From assembly GCA_016214955.1 (NCBI GenBank), contig JACRMN010000012.1, positions 735,901 through 799,900 of the forward strand: a stretch of 64,000 nucleotides of DNA, in the 5' to 3' direction. The translations under genes were made by a program, and so were the position numbers. This document shows positions 1-9,512 of this stretch, piece by piece. The notes under the pieces were generated by a model that was given only the letters and a program-made list of their open reading frames with translations, was not told where the DNA came from and ran no database searches. Position 1 is the stretch's first letter. Each line of letters opens with the position of its first letter. Source of the stretch: Deltaproteobacteria bacterium. Its GTDB lineage: Bacteria; Myxococcota; Myxococcia; Myxococcales; Anaeromyxobacteraceae.

Positions 1-170
1 GGCTCCAGGCCGACGCCGGGGTGGAGGTGGTGGCCTCGGGCGGCGTGGCCACGCTCGACGACATCCGCGCCTGCCGGCAAGCCGGCCTCCACGGCGTCAT
101 CGTGGGCAAGGCCCTCTACGAGGGGCGCATCGAGATCGGCGCGGCGCTGGCGGCGGCGCGGGGGGAGTAG
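1..170 (+). CDS. hisA: HisA, 3' end only (histidine biosynthesis isomerase)
   Basis: This is the last 55 codons of a (beta/alpha)8-barrel protein, read from base 3 to the TAG at 168-170. The segment VVASGGVATLDDI, followed by GVIVGKALYEGRI, is the C-terminal phosphate-binding half of ProFAR isomerase (HisA). HisA isomerises the aminoaldose ProFAR to the ketose PRFAR in the cytoplasm. HisF shares this fold, but a complete hisF lies at 11042, and the ALYEGRI ending is typical of HisA. The 5' part lies outside the window. The next his gene is almost 11 kb away, which is unusual for a gene normally directly upstream of hisF. Confidence 0.9.
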   Translation, partial: LQADAGVEVVASGGVATLDDIRACRQAGLHGVIVGKALYEGRIEIGAALAAARGE

Positions 171-200
171 GTGCGGGAGGCTCGGGCGAGCTCCTCGCCC

Positions 201-1565
201 TCACGGCTCCGGCTTGGGCGGCGCCTCCGGCTCGACGAAGTCGGGGTAGAGCTTCCTCGCGCACTCGAGGCACAGGCCGTGGCTGAACCGGGCCTCGCTG
301 TGCCGGCTCACGTAAGCCTCCACCTGCTCCCAGAACCCGGCGTCGTCCCGGACGCGCTTGCAGGCCGCGCAGATGGGGATGATGCCGCTCAGCGTCTTCA
401 CCTCGTCGAGCGCCTTGCGGAGCGACTCGATGAGCTTCGCGCGCTCCCGCTCAGCCGCTTCCAGCTCCGCGACGTGGCGGGTGGCGGCCTCGTGCTCGCG
501 CCGGAGGGCGACCTCGGCGACGCGGCGCTGCCAGGTGCGGGCCACGAGCCCGGCGGCGAGCGCCAGGAGCCCGACGAGCACCAGGAAGATCCACAGGAGG
601 CCGGTGAGCGGCGCGTAGACCTCGGCCCGATCGACCTTGGAGATCAGCACCCACGGCGTTCCCTCCACCTGGCCGGCGTGGCCGAGCGAGGGGACGCCCC
701 GGTAGTCCACGCCTTCCAGGATGCCAGCTGCGCCGCGCAGCGCCTGGGCGGCGAGCAGCCGGGGCGCGGCGAGCTCGACCGTCATGCGGAGGGCGGTGTC
801 CGAGCGGTGGCGGAGGTCGTTGAGGTACCGGATCTGGTCGCCGTCCCGCATGACCAGGAGCGCCTCCGCGCTCGGGCTGTCGGTGGGCCAGGACTGGATG
901 AGCGGGAAGAGGGCCTTGCGGGCGTCGACGCGATGCACCAGCGCTCCCACCGTGCGACTGCCGCGGCCGTCCACGGCCGTGAGCGGCGCGACCACGTCGA
1001 GGACGATGGCCGGGTCGGTCGGGCCGGCGGGGCGCTGGAGCGGCGCGACGACGGCGCCGCCGCCGTCGAGGGCCCGGCGGACGCCGCCCAGGTCGAGCGA
1101 GCGCAGGGGCCCGGCTGCGCCGGAGGCCGCGACCAGCACCCTGCCGTCGCGGTCGACGATGGCCACGTCCACGAGGTCGCCGATGAGCCGCAGGTTCTCG
1201 AGCCGGCCCCCGATCCAGGCCAGCTCGGCCGGGTCGGTCCTGCCGCGCTCCCTCCACCCATCCACGAGGAGGGCGATCCGGGGGCCCGACGCGGAGGCCA
1301 GGAGGCTCTCCCTGCGGCCGGCGAGCCAGCCGGCGATCTCCCGGGCCTTGAGCCTTCCCACCGCCTCGAGCTGGCGCTGCAGGTGGCGGCGCCCGCTCGC
1401 GACCTCCATCCGGTAACCGGCGTAGCCGAACGACGCACCTCCTCCCAGGAGCGTCGCGAACAGGAGCACGGCGAACCGCGACGTCCGAGGTCCGGAGAGC
1501 GCGGCACCCGGGCCGTCGGCCCCGGGGGCACCCTCCTTGCCGGATTTCCACGGGGTGACCTGCAC
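201..1565 (-). CDS. Membrane-bound Cache-type sensor protein with C-terminal Cys motif
   Basis: The protein is about 454 aa. It has an N-terminal membrane anchor (FAVLLFATLLGGGASFGYAGY), a roughly 270-residue extracytoplasmic region of double-Cache type, a second membrane segment (LLWIFLVLVGLLALAAGLVA) and a coiled coil. It ends in ICAACKRVRDDAGFW and then HGLCLECARKLYP. That CxxC...CxxC tail is often found at the C-terminus of PAS/Cache and response-regulator proteins. No kinase, GGDEF or methyl-accepting domain follows, so the output is unknown. The open frame runs to 1742 and would overlap the divergent OPT gene. GTG at 1565 leaves a sensible N-terminus, but its ribosome site is weak, so the start is uncertain. 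It is convergent with hisA. Confidence 0.7.
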   Translation of the reverse strand: MQVTPWKSGKEGAPGADGPGAALSGPRTSRFAVLLFATLLGGGASFGYAGYRMEVASGRRHLQRQLEAVGRLKAREIAGWLAGRRESLLASASGPRIALLVDGWRERGRTDPAELAWIGGRLENLRLIGDLVDVAIVDRDGRVLVAASGAAGPLRSLDLGGVRRALDGGGAVVAPLQRPAGPTDPAIVLDVVAPLTAVDGRGSRTVGALVHRVDARKALFPLIQSWPTDSPSAEALLVMRDGDQIRYLNDLRHRSDTALRMTVELAAPRLLAAQALRGAAGILEGVDYRGVPSLGHAGQVEGTPWVLISKVDRAEVYAPLTGLLWIFLVLVGLLALAAGLVARTWQRRVAEVALRREHEAATRHVAELEAAERERAKLIESLRKALDEVKTLSGIIPICAACKRVRDDAGFWEQVEAYVSRHSEARFSHGLCLECARKLYPDFVEPEAPPKPEP

Positions 1566-1677
1566 GATCGGATCATCGCTCGGTGGCCGCTGCCTGGGAA
1601 CGGCCCGGTGGTCGCGGGACGGCGGAGCCGTTCCCCCCGGGACCGGTCCGTGCTTTCCTCTCCCCCCCGGAGACCGG

Positions 1678-3552
1678 ATGAACGACACCCATAGTGAACG
1701 TCGCAGCGCCGAGGAGCTGGAGCGGGAGTGGTTCCGGACCACCTACGCCGGCGACGCCGAGCCGCAGCTCACCCTGCGCGCGGTGCTGATGGGAAGCCTG
1801 CTGGGCGGCATCATGGCCCTCTCCAACCTGTACGTGGGCTTCAAGACGGGCTGGGCGCTGGGGGTGGCGGTCACCGCCTGCATCCTCTCCTACGCCGCCT
1901 TCCGGGTGGTGCCCATGAACGGGCTGCAGGCGCCGCGCTGGCTGCCGCTCTTCGACAGGCACCGCGACGGCCGGGTCTCCATCCTGGAGAACAACTGCAT
2001 GCAGTCGACCGCCTCGGCGGCCGGCTACGGCACCGGCGCCACGCTGGTCACCGCCTACCCGGCCATGCTGGTGCTCACCGGCCACCGGCCGCCCTTCTGG
2101 GAGATGGTGGTCGAGGTCTTCTTCCTGGGGATGATGGGCGTCTTCATGGCCATCCCCATGAAGCGCTCGCTCATCAACGTGGACCGGCTGCCGTTCCCCA
2201 CCGGCACCGCCGCCGCCGAGACGCTGCGCTCGCTCCACGCCCACGGGGCCGAGGCCGCCCGCAAGGCGCGCGCCCTCTTCACCGCGCTGGGCGTGGGAGG
2301 GGCGGTCGCCTGGTTCCGCGACGGGAAGCCGGCCCTCCTCCCTGCCTACTTCCCGCTGAAACCGCTCTTCGAGCGGCTGGGCATGCCGGGCATGGCCCGC
2401 ATCGTCGATCCGGCCGGCTACACGCTGGCCCTGGAGTTCTCGACGATCATGATGGCGGCAGGCGCCATCATGGGGGTGCGGGCCGCGGCCTCGATGTTCG
2501 CCGGGGCGGTGATCAACTTCGGCCTGCTCGCCCCCTGGCTCCACGGCCAGGGGATCATCCGGGAGCTGGGGTTCCGCGGCATCGTCGCCTGGTCGGTGTG
2601 GGGCGGAGCCGCCTGCCTCACCGCCGCCGGCCTGCTCTCCTTCTTCTGGGACTGGCGCACGGTGGCCCGCGCCTTCTCCGGCTTCCGGCGCGGCGGGGCC
2701 GCCCCGGGCGACGAGGCCATGGCCCGCATCGAGGTGCCGGGGAGCTGGTTCGTGGCCGGCGTGGGCCTCTCCGGGGCGGCGCTCGTCTTCCTGGGCCACC
2801 GCAACTACGGCATCCCGGTGCTCTTCGGCCTGCTGGCGGTGGCGCTCTCCTTCGGCCTCTCCATCGTCGCGGCGCGGGCCACCGGCGAGACCGACACCAC
2901 GCCCATGGGCGCGCTCGGCAAGGTGACCCAGCTCACCTACGGCGTGCTCATCCCGCAGAACGTGGTGGCCAACCTCATGACCGCCAACATCACCGCCTCG
3001 GCGGTCAGCTCCTCCTCCGACCTGCTCACCGACCTGAAGAGCGGCTACCTGCTGGGCGCCAACCCGCGCAAGCAGTTCCTGGCCCAGTTCTTCGGGGTCT
3101 TCGGCGGCGCCCTGGCCGCCACCGCCGGCTACTACCTGCTCATCCGCTCGCCGGCCGACCTGGGCGGCGACCAGTGGCCCGCCCCCTCGATGCAGATCTG
3201 GAAGGCGGTGGCGGAGCTCCTGGCCGGCGGCGCCCACATGCTGCCGCGCTACGCGCCCGAGGCCATCGGCGTGGGGCTGCTGGTGGGCACCGGGCTCACC
3301 GCGGCCGAGAAGCTCCTCCCGCGGGCGCGCCCCTACCTGCCCTCGCCCACCGGCTTCGGCATGGGCTTCGTCTTCCAGGGCTACAGCTCGATGGCCTTCT
3401 TCGCCGGCGCCCTGCTGCTGGCGCTCTACCGCCGGCTGGCGCCGGCCGACGCCGAGGAGCGCGGCATCGCCATCGCCTCCGGGCTCATCGCCGGCGAGTC
3501 GCTGGTGGGCATCGCGGTGGCGCTGCTCGCCGCCGCCGGGATCCTCGGCTAG
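1678..3552 (+). CDS. OPT-family oligopeptide transporter
   Basis: The product is 624 aa with about 14 hydrophobic segments. It starts ELEREWFRTTYAGDAEPQLTLRAVLMGSLLGG, and NLYVGFKTGW follows in the first membrane helices. Conserved OPT features include the FPTGTAAAETLRSLH stretch, the NNCMQSTASAAGYG loop and the C-terminal SPTGFGMGFVFQGYSSM. OPT proteins are cation-driven importers of small peptides, and some take metal chelates. ATG 1678 is chosen because GGAG lies 6-9 bases upstream; longer starts add low-quality sequence. The gene is convergent with the POT transporter, and the two stop codons share the palindrome CTAG at 3549-3552. Two unrelated peptide permeases side by side suggest peptide use as a nutrient. 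Substrate unknown. Confidence 0.88.
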   Translation: MNDTHSERRSAEELEREWFRTTYAGDAEPQLTLRAVLMGSLLGGIMALSNLYVGFKTGWALGVAVTACILSYAAFRVVPMNGLQAPRWLPLFDRHRDGRVSILENNCMQSTASAAGYGTGATLVTAYPAMLVLTGHRPPFWEMVVEVFFLGMMGVFMAIPMKRSLINVDRLPFPTGTAAAETLRSLHAHGAEAARKARALFTALGVGGAVAWFRDGKPALLPAYFPLKPLFERLGMPGMARIVDPAGYTLALEFSTIMMAAGAIMGVRAAASMFAGAVINFGLLAPWLHGQGIIRELGFRGIVAWSVWGGAACLTAAGLLSFFWDWRTVARAFSGFRRGGAAPGDEAMARIEVPGSWFVAGVGLSGAALVFLGHRNYGIPVLFGLLAVALSFGLSIVAARATGETDTTPMGALGKVTQLTYGVLIPQNVVANLMTANITASAVSSSSDLLTDLKSGYLLGANPRKQFLAQFFGVFGGALAATAGYYLLIRSPADLGGDQWPAPSMQIWKAVAELLAGGAHMLPRYAPEAIGVGLLVGTGLTAAEKLLPRARPYLPSPTGFGMGFVFQGYSSMAFFAGALLLALYRRLAPADAEERGIAIASGLIAGESLVGIAVALLAAAGILG

Positions 3553-4931
3553 GCCGCCTCGGCCGCCGGGGCGTGGGCCCGGAGGCGCTTGCGGAGCAGC
3601 AGCCGGAAGAGCAGGAAGGCCACGCCGGCGCCGGCGGCGAAGCCGGCGTGGAGCCACCAGAAGCGGGCCGCCGGCATGCGTTCCAGGTAGCCGCCCACCC
3701 AGCCCACCATCGAGTTGCCGAGGAAGAAGGCCAGGTAGTAGACGCCGAGCACGGTGGCGTGGAGCGCCGGCGGCGCCACCTTGGCGAACAGCGCCAGGCT
3801 CACCGGCAGCATGTGGGCGAAGGCGATGGAGTTCACCACGTGGAACATGACCGGCCAGAAGAGGCCGATCTTGCCGCCGCCGGCGGCGCTGCCCGCCGCG
3901 GCCACCAGGCACAGCGTCCCCAGGACCGAGAAGCCGGAGCCGACGACGATCTTGGTGATCTCGTCCGGCTCCTTCCAGCGCCTGCCGTACCAGCGGTAGA
4001 AGACGACCACCAGCGCCAGGAAGGTCACGCTGACGATGGCGTCGAGGGCGATGAGCCAGGTGGTGGGGAACGTCCGGCCGATCACGGTGAGGTCGAAGGC
4101 CTGGTCGCCCCACACCAGGTAGGCGTTGAAGATCTGGTTGTTGGGCACGATGGCCACCGCCAGCACCGGCACCATCGCCAGGAGCGCCGCCACCGCCCAC
4201 CAGTCGTCGCGGGTCATGGGTGGGCGCGCCGCCCTGCCCGCCGCTGCCGCCGCCGGCCCGACCTCCGGCGCCAGGTGGCGCTGGCCGGCGAGGTAGATGG
4301 CCAGCGCCAGCAGCATGCCCACGCCGGCGGCGCCGAAGCCCCAGTGCCAGCCCACCCGCTCGCCCAACGTGCCCACCACGAAGGGCGAGGCGATCACCCC
4401 GGCGTTGATGCCCAGGTAGAAGATCTGGAAGGCGTCGGCGCGGCGCAGGTCGTCGGGGGCGTAGAGCGCCCCCACCTGGCTGGCGATGTTGCCCTTGAAC
4501 ATCCCGCAGCCCAGCACCAGGGCGAGGAGCGCGAAGAGGAAGGTGGACTCGAAGGCCATGAGGAAGTGGCCGAGCGCCATGGTGACGGCGCCGAGCAGCA
4601 CCGTGCGCCGCTTGCCCAGCAGCCTGTCGGCGAGGAGGCCGCCGAGGATGGGCGTGAGGTACACGCCGGCGGCGTAGGTGCCGAAGATGGCCGAGGCCAG
4701 CGGCTGCCCGTCGGCGCTGCCGAAGAGCCGGCGGAAGGGCTCGAAGAGCAGCACCTTCTCGCGGGCGCCGGGGAGGAGGAGCGCCTTGGTCATGTAGAGC
4801 ACCAGCAAGGACTGCATCCCGTAGAAGCTGAAGCGCTCCCAGGCCTCGGTGAAGGCCAGGTAGCCCAGCCCGCGCGGGTGGCCGACGAAGCTCCGGTCGT
4901 CCGCCTTCGCCGCCTGCTCTCCGTCCGCCAC
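3549..4931 (-). CDS. POT/PTR-family proton-dependent peptide transporter
   Basis: The product is 460 aa with about 12-14 membrane helices and belongs to the peptide transporter (PTR2/POT) branch of the major facilitator superfamily. The family signature is visible near the N-terminus as AFTEAWERFSFYGMQSLLVLYM (the ExxERFxYYG-type proton-coupling motif). The second PTR2 signature, GNIASQVGALY then FQIFYLGINAGVIASPFVVG, follows. It is expected to import di- and tripeptides with protons. GTG 4931 is preferred over the upstream ATG at 4991 because AGGAAGGAG sits just upstream of it. Its last bases overlap the stop of the convergent OPT gene. Confidence 0.88.
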   Translation of the reverse strand: MADGEQAAKADDRSFVGHPRGLGYLAFTEAWERFSFYGMQSLLVLYMTKALLLPGAREKVLLFEPFRRLFGSADGQPLASAIFGTYAAGVYLTPILGGLLADRLLGKRRTVLLGAVTMALGHFLMAFESTFLFALLALVLGCGMFKGNIASQVGALYAPDDLRRADAFQIFYLGINAGVIASPFVVGTLGERVGWHWGFGAAGVGMLLALAIYLAGQRHLAPEVGPAAAAAGRAARPPMTRDDWWAVAALLAMVPVLAVAIVPNNQIFNAYLVWGDQAFDLTVIGRTFPTTWLIALDAIVSVTFLALVVVFYRWYGRRWKEPDEITKIVVGSGFSVLGTLCLVAAAGSAAGGGKIGLFWPVMFHVVNSIAFAHMLPVSLALFAKVAPPALHATVLGVYYLAFFLGNSMVGWVGGYLERMPAARFWWLHAGFAAGAGVAFLLFRLLLRKRLRAHAPAAEAA

Positions 4932-5052
4932 GGTCCGCTCCTTCCTCAGCCGAGTGGCCGCATCCTCGGGGGAGGAGGGCCGGGGCCGCAAGGGCGTGCG
5001 GCGAGGGAATCGGGGTGTGGCCCCAGCCCCGGGGTCGGGGTCTCGGTCGGGC

Positions 5053-6753
5053 TCAACCCAGGCCGCCGACCATCGGAAGCCGCAGCCCGTTGCGCCGCGC
5101 GCAGGCGACCGCGGCCTCGTAGCCGGCGTCGGCGTGGCGCATCACGCCCGAGCCGCAGTCGTTGACCAGCACCCGCGAGAGGCGGCGCGCCGCGGCCTCG
5201 GAGCCGTCGGCGACGATGACCATGCCGGCGTGCTGCGAGTAGCCCATGCCCACGCCGCCGCCGTGGTGCAGCGACACCCAGGTGGCGCCGCCGGCGGTGT
5301 TGAGCAGGGCGTTGAGGAGGGGCCAGTCGCTCACGGCGTCGGTGCCGTCGCGCATGGCCTCGGTCTCGCGGTTGGGGCTGGCCACCGAGCCGGTGTCGAG
5401 GTGGTCGCGGCCGATGACGATGGGCGCCTCCACCTCGCCCTTGCGGACCATCTCGTTGAAGGCCAGGCCGGCCTTCTCCCGCTCGCCCAGCCCCAGCCAG
5501 CAGATGCGGGCCGGCAGCCCCTGGAAGGCGATGCGCTCTCGCGCCATGTCGAGCCAGCGGTGCACGTGAGCATTCTCGGGGAAGAGCTCCTTCAGCCGGG
5601 CGTCGGTCCGGTGGATGTCCTCGGGGTTGCCCGAGAGCGCCACCCAGCGGAACGGCCCCTTGCCCTCGCAGAAGAGCGGGCGGATGTAGGCCGGGACGAA
5701 GCCGGGGAAGGAGAAGGCCTCCTTCACGCCCTGGTCGAGGGCCACCTGGCGGATGTTGTTGCCGTAGTCCACCACCGGGACGCCGAGCGCCTGGAACCCC
5801 AGCATGGCGCGCACGTGGACGGCGCAGGAGCGGGCCGCCTCGCGGGCGAGCGTCGCGTGCTGCGCCGGATCGGCTCGGGCCGCCTGCCACCGCTCCACCG
5901 TCCAGCCGATGGGCAGGTAGCCGTTCACCAGGTCGTGGGCCGAGGTCTGGTCGGTGACCAGGTCGGGCCGCAGGCCGTCGGCGACGGCTCCCTGGAGGAT
6001 GACCGGCAGCACCTCGGCGGCGTTGCCCAGCAGCCCCACCGAGACGGCGCGCTTCTCGGCGGTGTAGCGGGCGATGCGTGCCAGTGCGTCCTCGAGGTCG
6101 CGGGCCTGCTCGTCGAGGTAGCGGGAGCGCAGGCGGAAGTCGATGCGGCTCTGCTGGCACTCCACGGTGAGCGAGGCCGCGCCGGCGAAGGTGGCGGCCA
6201 GCGGCTGGGCCCCGCCCATGCCGCCCAGGCCCGCGGTGAGGATCCAGCGGCCGGCCAGGCTGCCGCCGTAGTGCTGGCGCCCGGCCTCGGCGAAGGTCTC
6301 GTAGGTGCCCTGCACGATCCCCTGCGACCCGATGTAGATCCAGGAGCCGGCCGTCATCTGGCCGTACATGAAGAGCCCCTTGCGATCGAGCTCGTGGAAG
6401 TGCTCCCAGGTGGCCCAGCGCGGCACCAGGTTGGAGTTGGCGAGCAGCACCCGCGGCGCGTCGGCGTGGGTCCGGAAGACGCCCACCGGCTTCCCCGACT
6501 GCACCAGCAACGACTCGTCGTCGCCCAGGGTGCGGAGCACCTCGAGGATGCGGTCGAAGCACTCCCAGTTGCGTGCGGCCCGGCCGATGCCGCCGTAGAC
6601 CACGAGCTGCTTCGGGTCCTCGGCCACCTCGGGGTCGAGGTTGTTCTGGAGCATCCGGTATGCGGCCTCGGTGAGCCAGCTCCGGCAGGAGAGCTGCTTC
6701 CCGCGCGGGGCGCGGACGACGCGGCTGGGGTCGAGGCGGGAGTCGGCTGGCAT
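5053..6753 (-). CDS. hutU: Urocanate hydratase (urocanase)
   Basis: This 566-aa protein has the full family length. It converts urocanate to 4-imidazolone-5-propionate, the second step of histidine degradation, using tightly bound NAD+ as an electrophile. Visible family blocks are [18 protein letters not shown], the dinucleotide-binding [43 protein letters not shown] and [18 protein letters not shown] 6753 has a strong AAGGAGGGG site and matches the usual start; the frame stays open upstream to 6933 without coding character. No hutH, hutI or hutG is in the window, so the gene is an orphan here. Placing histidine breakdown between two histidine biosynthesis genes is odd. Confidence 0.95.
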   Translation of the reverse strand: MPADSRLDPSRVVRAPRGKQLSCRSWLTEAAYRMLQNNLDPEVAEDPKQLVVYGGIGRAARNWECFDRILEVLRTLGDDESLLVQSGKPVGVFRTHADAPRVLLANSNLVPRWATWEHFHELDRKGLFMYGQMTAGSWIYIGSQGIVQGTYETFAEAGRQHYGGSLAGRWILTAGLGGMGGAQPLAATFAGAASLTVECQQSRIDFRLRSRYLDEQARDLEDALARIARYTAEKRAVSVGLLGNAAEVLPVILQGAVADGLRPDLVTDQTSAHDLVNGYLPIGWTVERWQAARADPAQHATLAREAARSCAVHVRAMLGFQALGVPVVDYGNNIRQVALDQGVKEAFSFPGFVPAYIRPLFCEGKGPFRWVALSGNPEDIHRTDARLKELFPENAHVHRWLDMARERIAFQGLPARICWLGLGEREKAGLAFNEMVRKGEVEAPIVIGRDHLDTGSVASPNRETEAMRDGTDAVSDWPLLNALLNTAGGATWVSLHHGGGVGMGYSQHAGMVIVADGSEAAARRLSRVLVNDCGSGVMRHADAGYEAAVACARRNGLRLPMVGGLG

Positions 6754-6910
6754 CGGGCGCCCCTCCTTGGGAGTGACATGGTGAGCGAGGGCGGGGAGAG
6801 GAGGCAAGCGGCGGGCTGTGGTGCCGGGGAACCCGCCGCCGCCCGCTGGCGGCTCGCGCCTGCCGCGGCGCGGCGTGGTAGCGTCTCTCGACCCGCGCGG
6901 AGGGGACCGC

Positions 6911-7540
6911 ATGGCGATGATCCAGTTCACCAAGAACTACTCGGACCGCTCCAACGACACCGGCTTCCAGTTCGAGTTCTACTGCGACAAGTGCGGCAAC
7001 GGCTTCATCTCCCGCTTCCAGGCCAACACCCTCGGCGTCGCCTCCAAGCTGCTCCGCGCCGCCGGCAGCCTCTTCGGCGGCAAGCTCGGCGACGCCGCCT
7101 ACGCCGGCGACCACCTCAAGGACGCGCTCCGGGGCAAGGCCTGGGACGACGCCTTCGCCACTGCGGTGGACGAGGGGCGCGCCCACTTCCACCAGTGCAC
7201 CCGCTGCGGCCACTGGGTGTGCCCCGAGGTCTGCTGGAACGAGAAGCGGACGCTCTGCGAGGCCTGCGCCCCCGACCTGCAGCAGGAGGCGGCCGCCATC
7301 CAGGCCGAGGTGGCGGTGCAACAGCTCCGGGAGAAGGCCGGCAAGGCGGACCTGACCGCCGACGTGGACATGGCCGCCGAGCAGGTTGCCGCCTGCCCGC
7401 ACTGCAACGCCCGGGTCGAGGGCGGCAAGTTCTGCCCCGAGTGCGGGAAGCCCCTCGTCACCAGGGCCGCCTGCGGGAAGTGCGGCACCGCCTTCACCGG
7501 CAAGTTCTGCCCGGAGTGCGGCACGCCCCGGGGCAAGTAG
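6911..7540 (+). CDS. Triple zinc-ribbon protein, function unknown
   Basis: The product is 209 aa. It carries a first Cys pair CDKCG near residue 27, a second cluster [14 protein letters not shown]...CEAC near 97-120, and two C-terminal zinc ribbons ([20 protein letters not shown] and [17 protein letters not shown]). A short Gly/Ala-rich helix pair (about 45-75) lies between the first two. Such arrays usually bind structural zinc and act in protein-protein contacts, as in bacterial SHOCT/zinc-ribbon proteins; no enzyme motif is visible. The next gene begins at the base after the stop codon, so the two are almost certainly cotranslated. Divergent from hutU. Confidence 0.75.
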   Translation: MAMIQFTKNYSDRSNDTGFQFEFYCDKCGNGFISRFQANTLGVASKLLRAAGSLFGGKLGDAAYAGDHLKDALRGKAWDDAFATAVDEGRAHFHQCTRCGHWVCPEVCWNEKRTLCEACAPDLQQEAAAIQAEVAVQQLREKAGKADLTADVDMAAEQVAACPHCNARVEGGKFCPECGKPLVTRAACGKCGTAFTGKFCPECGTPRGK

Positions 7541-8773
7541 GTGACCGGCGCCCCGGTCCGCTACCGGCTCTGCCCGGCGCACGGCGCCGAGGAGCGCGGC
7601 GAGGGGGTTCTGGCGCTGGGCAGCGCCGAGCTCACCGTCACCGCGCCTGCGAGCGCCCCCCTCCGCTTCCCCTACCGCGACCTCACCGCGGTCGAGGAGG
7701 GGGACCACCTCCTGCGGCTCCGCTTCGCCGGCGGCGACCTCCTCGAGCTCTCCCACCTGGGCAAGCGCTTCGAGGAGGTGGCGCGGGCGCTCACCGCGCT
7801 GCGGCGCACCCACCTCGACGGCGCGCTGCTGCTCGAGGAGGGCGGCCAGGGCGAGGAGGATCGCGGTGTGGTCCGCCGCCGCGCGCCCGGCGGAGCCCTC
7901 GGGCCGGAGCGCACCGCGGCGCTGCGCCCGCAGCGCACCTCGCTGGCGGTGCTCTGCGAGGGCGAGCAGCCGTTCCTGGTGCCCTACGGCACCGTCCGCG
8001 ATGTGACCTTCGACGCCCAGGCCCACGCGGTGGTGCTCTCGCTCTGGGACGGCGGAGCCGTCGAGCTCGCGAAGCTGGGCAAGCGCACCGACGCCGTGAG
8101 GCGCGCGCTCCTCGACCGGCTCGGCGCCCTGGCCGGCCGCTCGGCGGCGGCGCTGGCCTCGCTCGTGCCCTCGGCCACGCCGCTGCAGGTGCGCGCGCTG
8201 GCGGCCGCGGTCCGCGACGGCGTGCCGGCCTCGCGCCAGGCCGTCGAGGCGGCGGTGCCCGGCGCCTGGGAAGCCATCTGGGGGCGGAGCTTCGCCGGCG
8301 GCCGGCAGCCGTACGCCGAGGCGCTGGCGGCGCGGGCCAGCGGCCGCTGGCTCTGCGTGAAGGAGCTGGCCGGTGAGCCCGGCGCGGCCGAGGCCGCCGG
8401 CGGCGAGGAGCCCGGCGCCACCCTGCCCCCCGAGTGCCGGGGGCGTCGCCTGCTCTACCTCCTCGACCTCGGCGCCGCCATCGCCGCCGAGGCGCCGGGC
8501 TCGGAGGACGTGGCCACCTACCTCTTCCGCGCCGGTGCCGATCCGCGGGGGCGGGTAGAGGCAGTGTGCCGCGCCTTCGCCGCCGTCCAGTTCCGCCGGG
8601 AGCCCATCCACCTGGCCGAGACCGCGCTCCAGGCCGGCGAGCACGCCCGCTACCGCGAGGTGGTGGCGCTCGTCCCGGAGCTGCGCGAGGCGCGGGCGGC
8701 CTTCCTGGGCCGCGCGCTCCACACCTCGCTCGAGGCCTGGGCGGCCGGCCTGGACGAGGCGCTGGCGAGGTGA
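7541..8773 (+). CDS. Hypothetical protein with two PH-like N-terminal repeats
   Basis: This 410-aa protein starts at a GTG immediately after the TAG of the zinc-ribbon gene, which implies translational coupling. The N-terminal half contains two similar beta-rich blocks: LRFPYRDLTAVEEGDHLLRLRFAGGDLLELSHLGKRFEEVARAL (about 43-87) and FLVPYGTVRDVTFDAQAHAVVLSLWDGGAVELAKLGKRTDAVRRAL (about 147-190). Each resembles a pleckstrin-homology-like fold ending in a helix. The rest is Ala/Glu-rich helical sequence with no motif I recognise. No signal peptide or membrane segment is evident. Together with the zinc-ribbon partner it may form a cytoplasmic complex; the function is unknown. Confidence 0.72.
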   Translation: MTGAPVRYRLCPAHGAEERGEGVLALGSAELTVTAPASAPLRFPYRDLTAVEEGDHLLRLRFAGGDLLELSHLGKRFEEVARALTALRRTHLDGALLLEEGGQGEEDRGVVRRRAPGGALGPERTAALRPQRTSLAVLCEGEQPFLVPYGTVRDVTFDAQAHAVVLSLWDGGAVELAKLGKRTDAVRRALLDRLGALAGRSAAALASLVPSATPLQVRALAAAVRDGVPASRQAVEAAVPGAWEAIWGRSFAGGRQPYAEALAARASGRWLCVKELAGEPGAAEAAGGEEPGATLPPECRGRRLLYLLDLGAAIAAEAPGSEDVATYLFRAGADPRGRVEAVCRAFAAVQFRREPIHLAETALQAGEHARYREVVALVPELREARAAFLGRALHTSLEAWAAGLDEALAR

Positions 8774-9001
8774 GCGGCACCCGGACCGGCCGATCGCTGG
8801 CCCTGGCCCGGTCACGAACGACCCTCCTGAGGCGCGCGACGCGCCCGCGAGTCCAGCGCCAGGGCGATGGATCGGCCGAGCTGGGGTGCCATGCGTTCCC
8901 CGACGCTCGCGGGGCGGACCACGCGCGTCGAATACCCGTTGCACCCGCCGGGCTGCCTCACTATCACGCCCATGGTACGCGAGGATCTTCCAGGAGTTGC
9001 C
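8774..9001. other. Intergenic stretch upstream of the KaiC-partner gene
   Basis: This 228-base gap separates the PH-like gene from the small gene preceding the KaiC-family ATPase. Open frames cross it in several phases but show no family similarity or ribosome site. An alternative ATG for the downstream gene lies at 8972. The best ribosome site (CAGGAG) is at 8990-8995, directly before GTG 9002. No terminator hairpin with a T tract is evident. Confidence 0.4.
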
Positions 9002-9394
9002 GTGTCGGACGACGTCAGGTGGAAGAGGGGAGGCGTGAGCGGCCGCGACGCGTCCGCGACCCTCTCCGGCGTCGCCCTCTTCCAGGCGCTCTGGAACGCC
9101 CTCGCCGAGCTGCTCGGCACCGCGGCCACCGCGGTCCTGGTGGAGCGGGCCGCGCGCCGGGCGCTCTCCCGCAGCCAGGAGCTCGCCGACCTGGCCATCG
9201 AGCGGGTGGACGGCAACTACGAGTACATGCTGCCGCGGTCCTTCGAGTTGACGAAGGGTCCGCCGGCCGCGCTGCGCGATCTCGCCGCCGAGCTCCGGGT
9301 GCTGCTCGCGGAGATGACAGGTGACGTCGGTGCACGACACCTGGGGCAGCACCCCGCGCTCCGGACCTGGGCGGCCGGAATGCCGGCTCCCTGA
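9002..9394 (+). CDS. Small helical protein preceding KaiC-like ATPase
   Basis: The product is about 130 aa, starting at GTG 9002 (CAGGAG six bases upstream); ATG 8972 would add ten residues. The sequence is mainly helical: FQALWNALAELLGTAATAVLVERAARRALSR, then IERVDGNYEYMLPRSF, and an Ala/Leu-rich C-terminus (AALRDLAAELRVLLAEM). I do not recognise the family. KaiC-like ATPases are frequently encoded beside small regulators or sensors. The position about 120 bases upstream of one, on the same strand, makes a functional partnership the best guess. Confidence 0.55.
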   Translation: MSDDVRWKRGGVSGRDASATLSGVALFQALWNALAELLGTAATAVLVERAARRALSRSQELADLAIERVDGNYEYMLPRSFELTKGPPAALRDLAAELRVLLAEMTGDVGARHLGQHPALRTWAAGMPAP

Positions 9395-9512
9395 CGAGCA
9401 GCACCGGCGTGGCCCGGAGACCGCCGGGGCCTCGTCGAGGACCCGGCCACACCGCTCCAGCGCCTCGCAAGACCGAGCGCCGTGGCGCGCTCGCTTCGCA
9501 GGAGGGAGTCCG

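Noticed and set aside
1728-5165. A 1145-codon plus-strand open frame
   Set aside because: It overlaps the OPT gene in another frame and the POT gene antisense; the composition is shadow-like.
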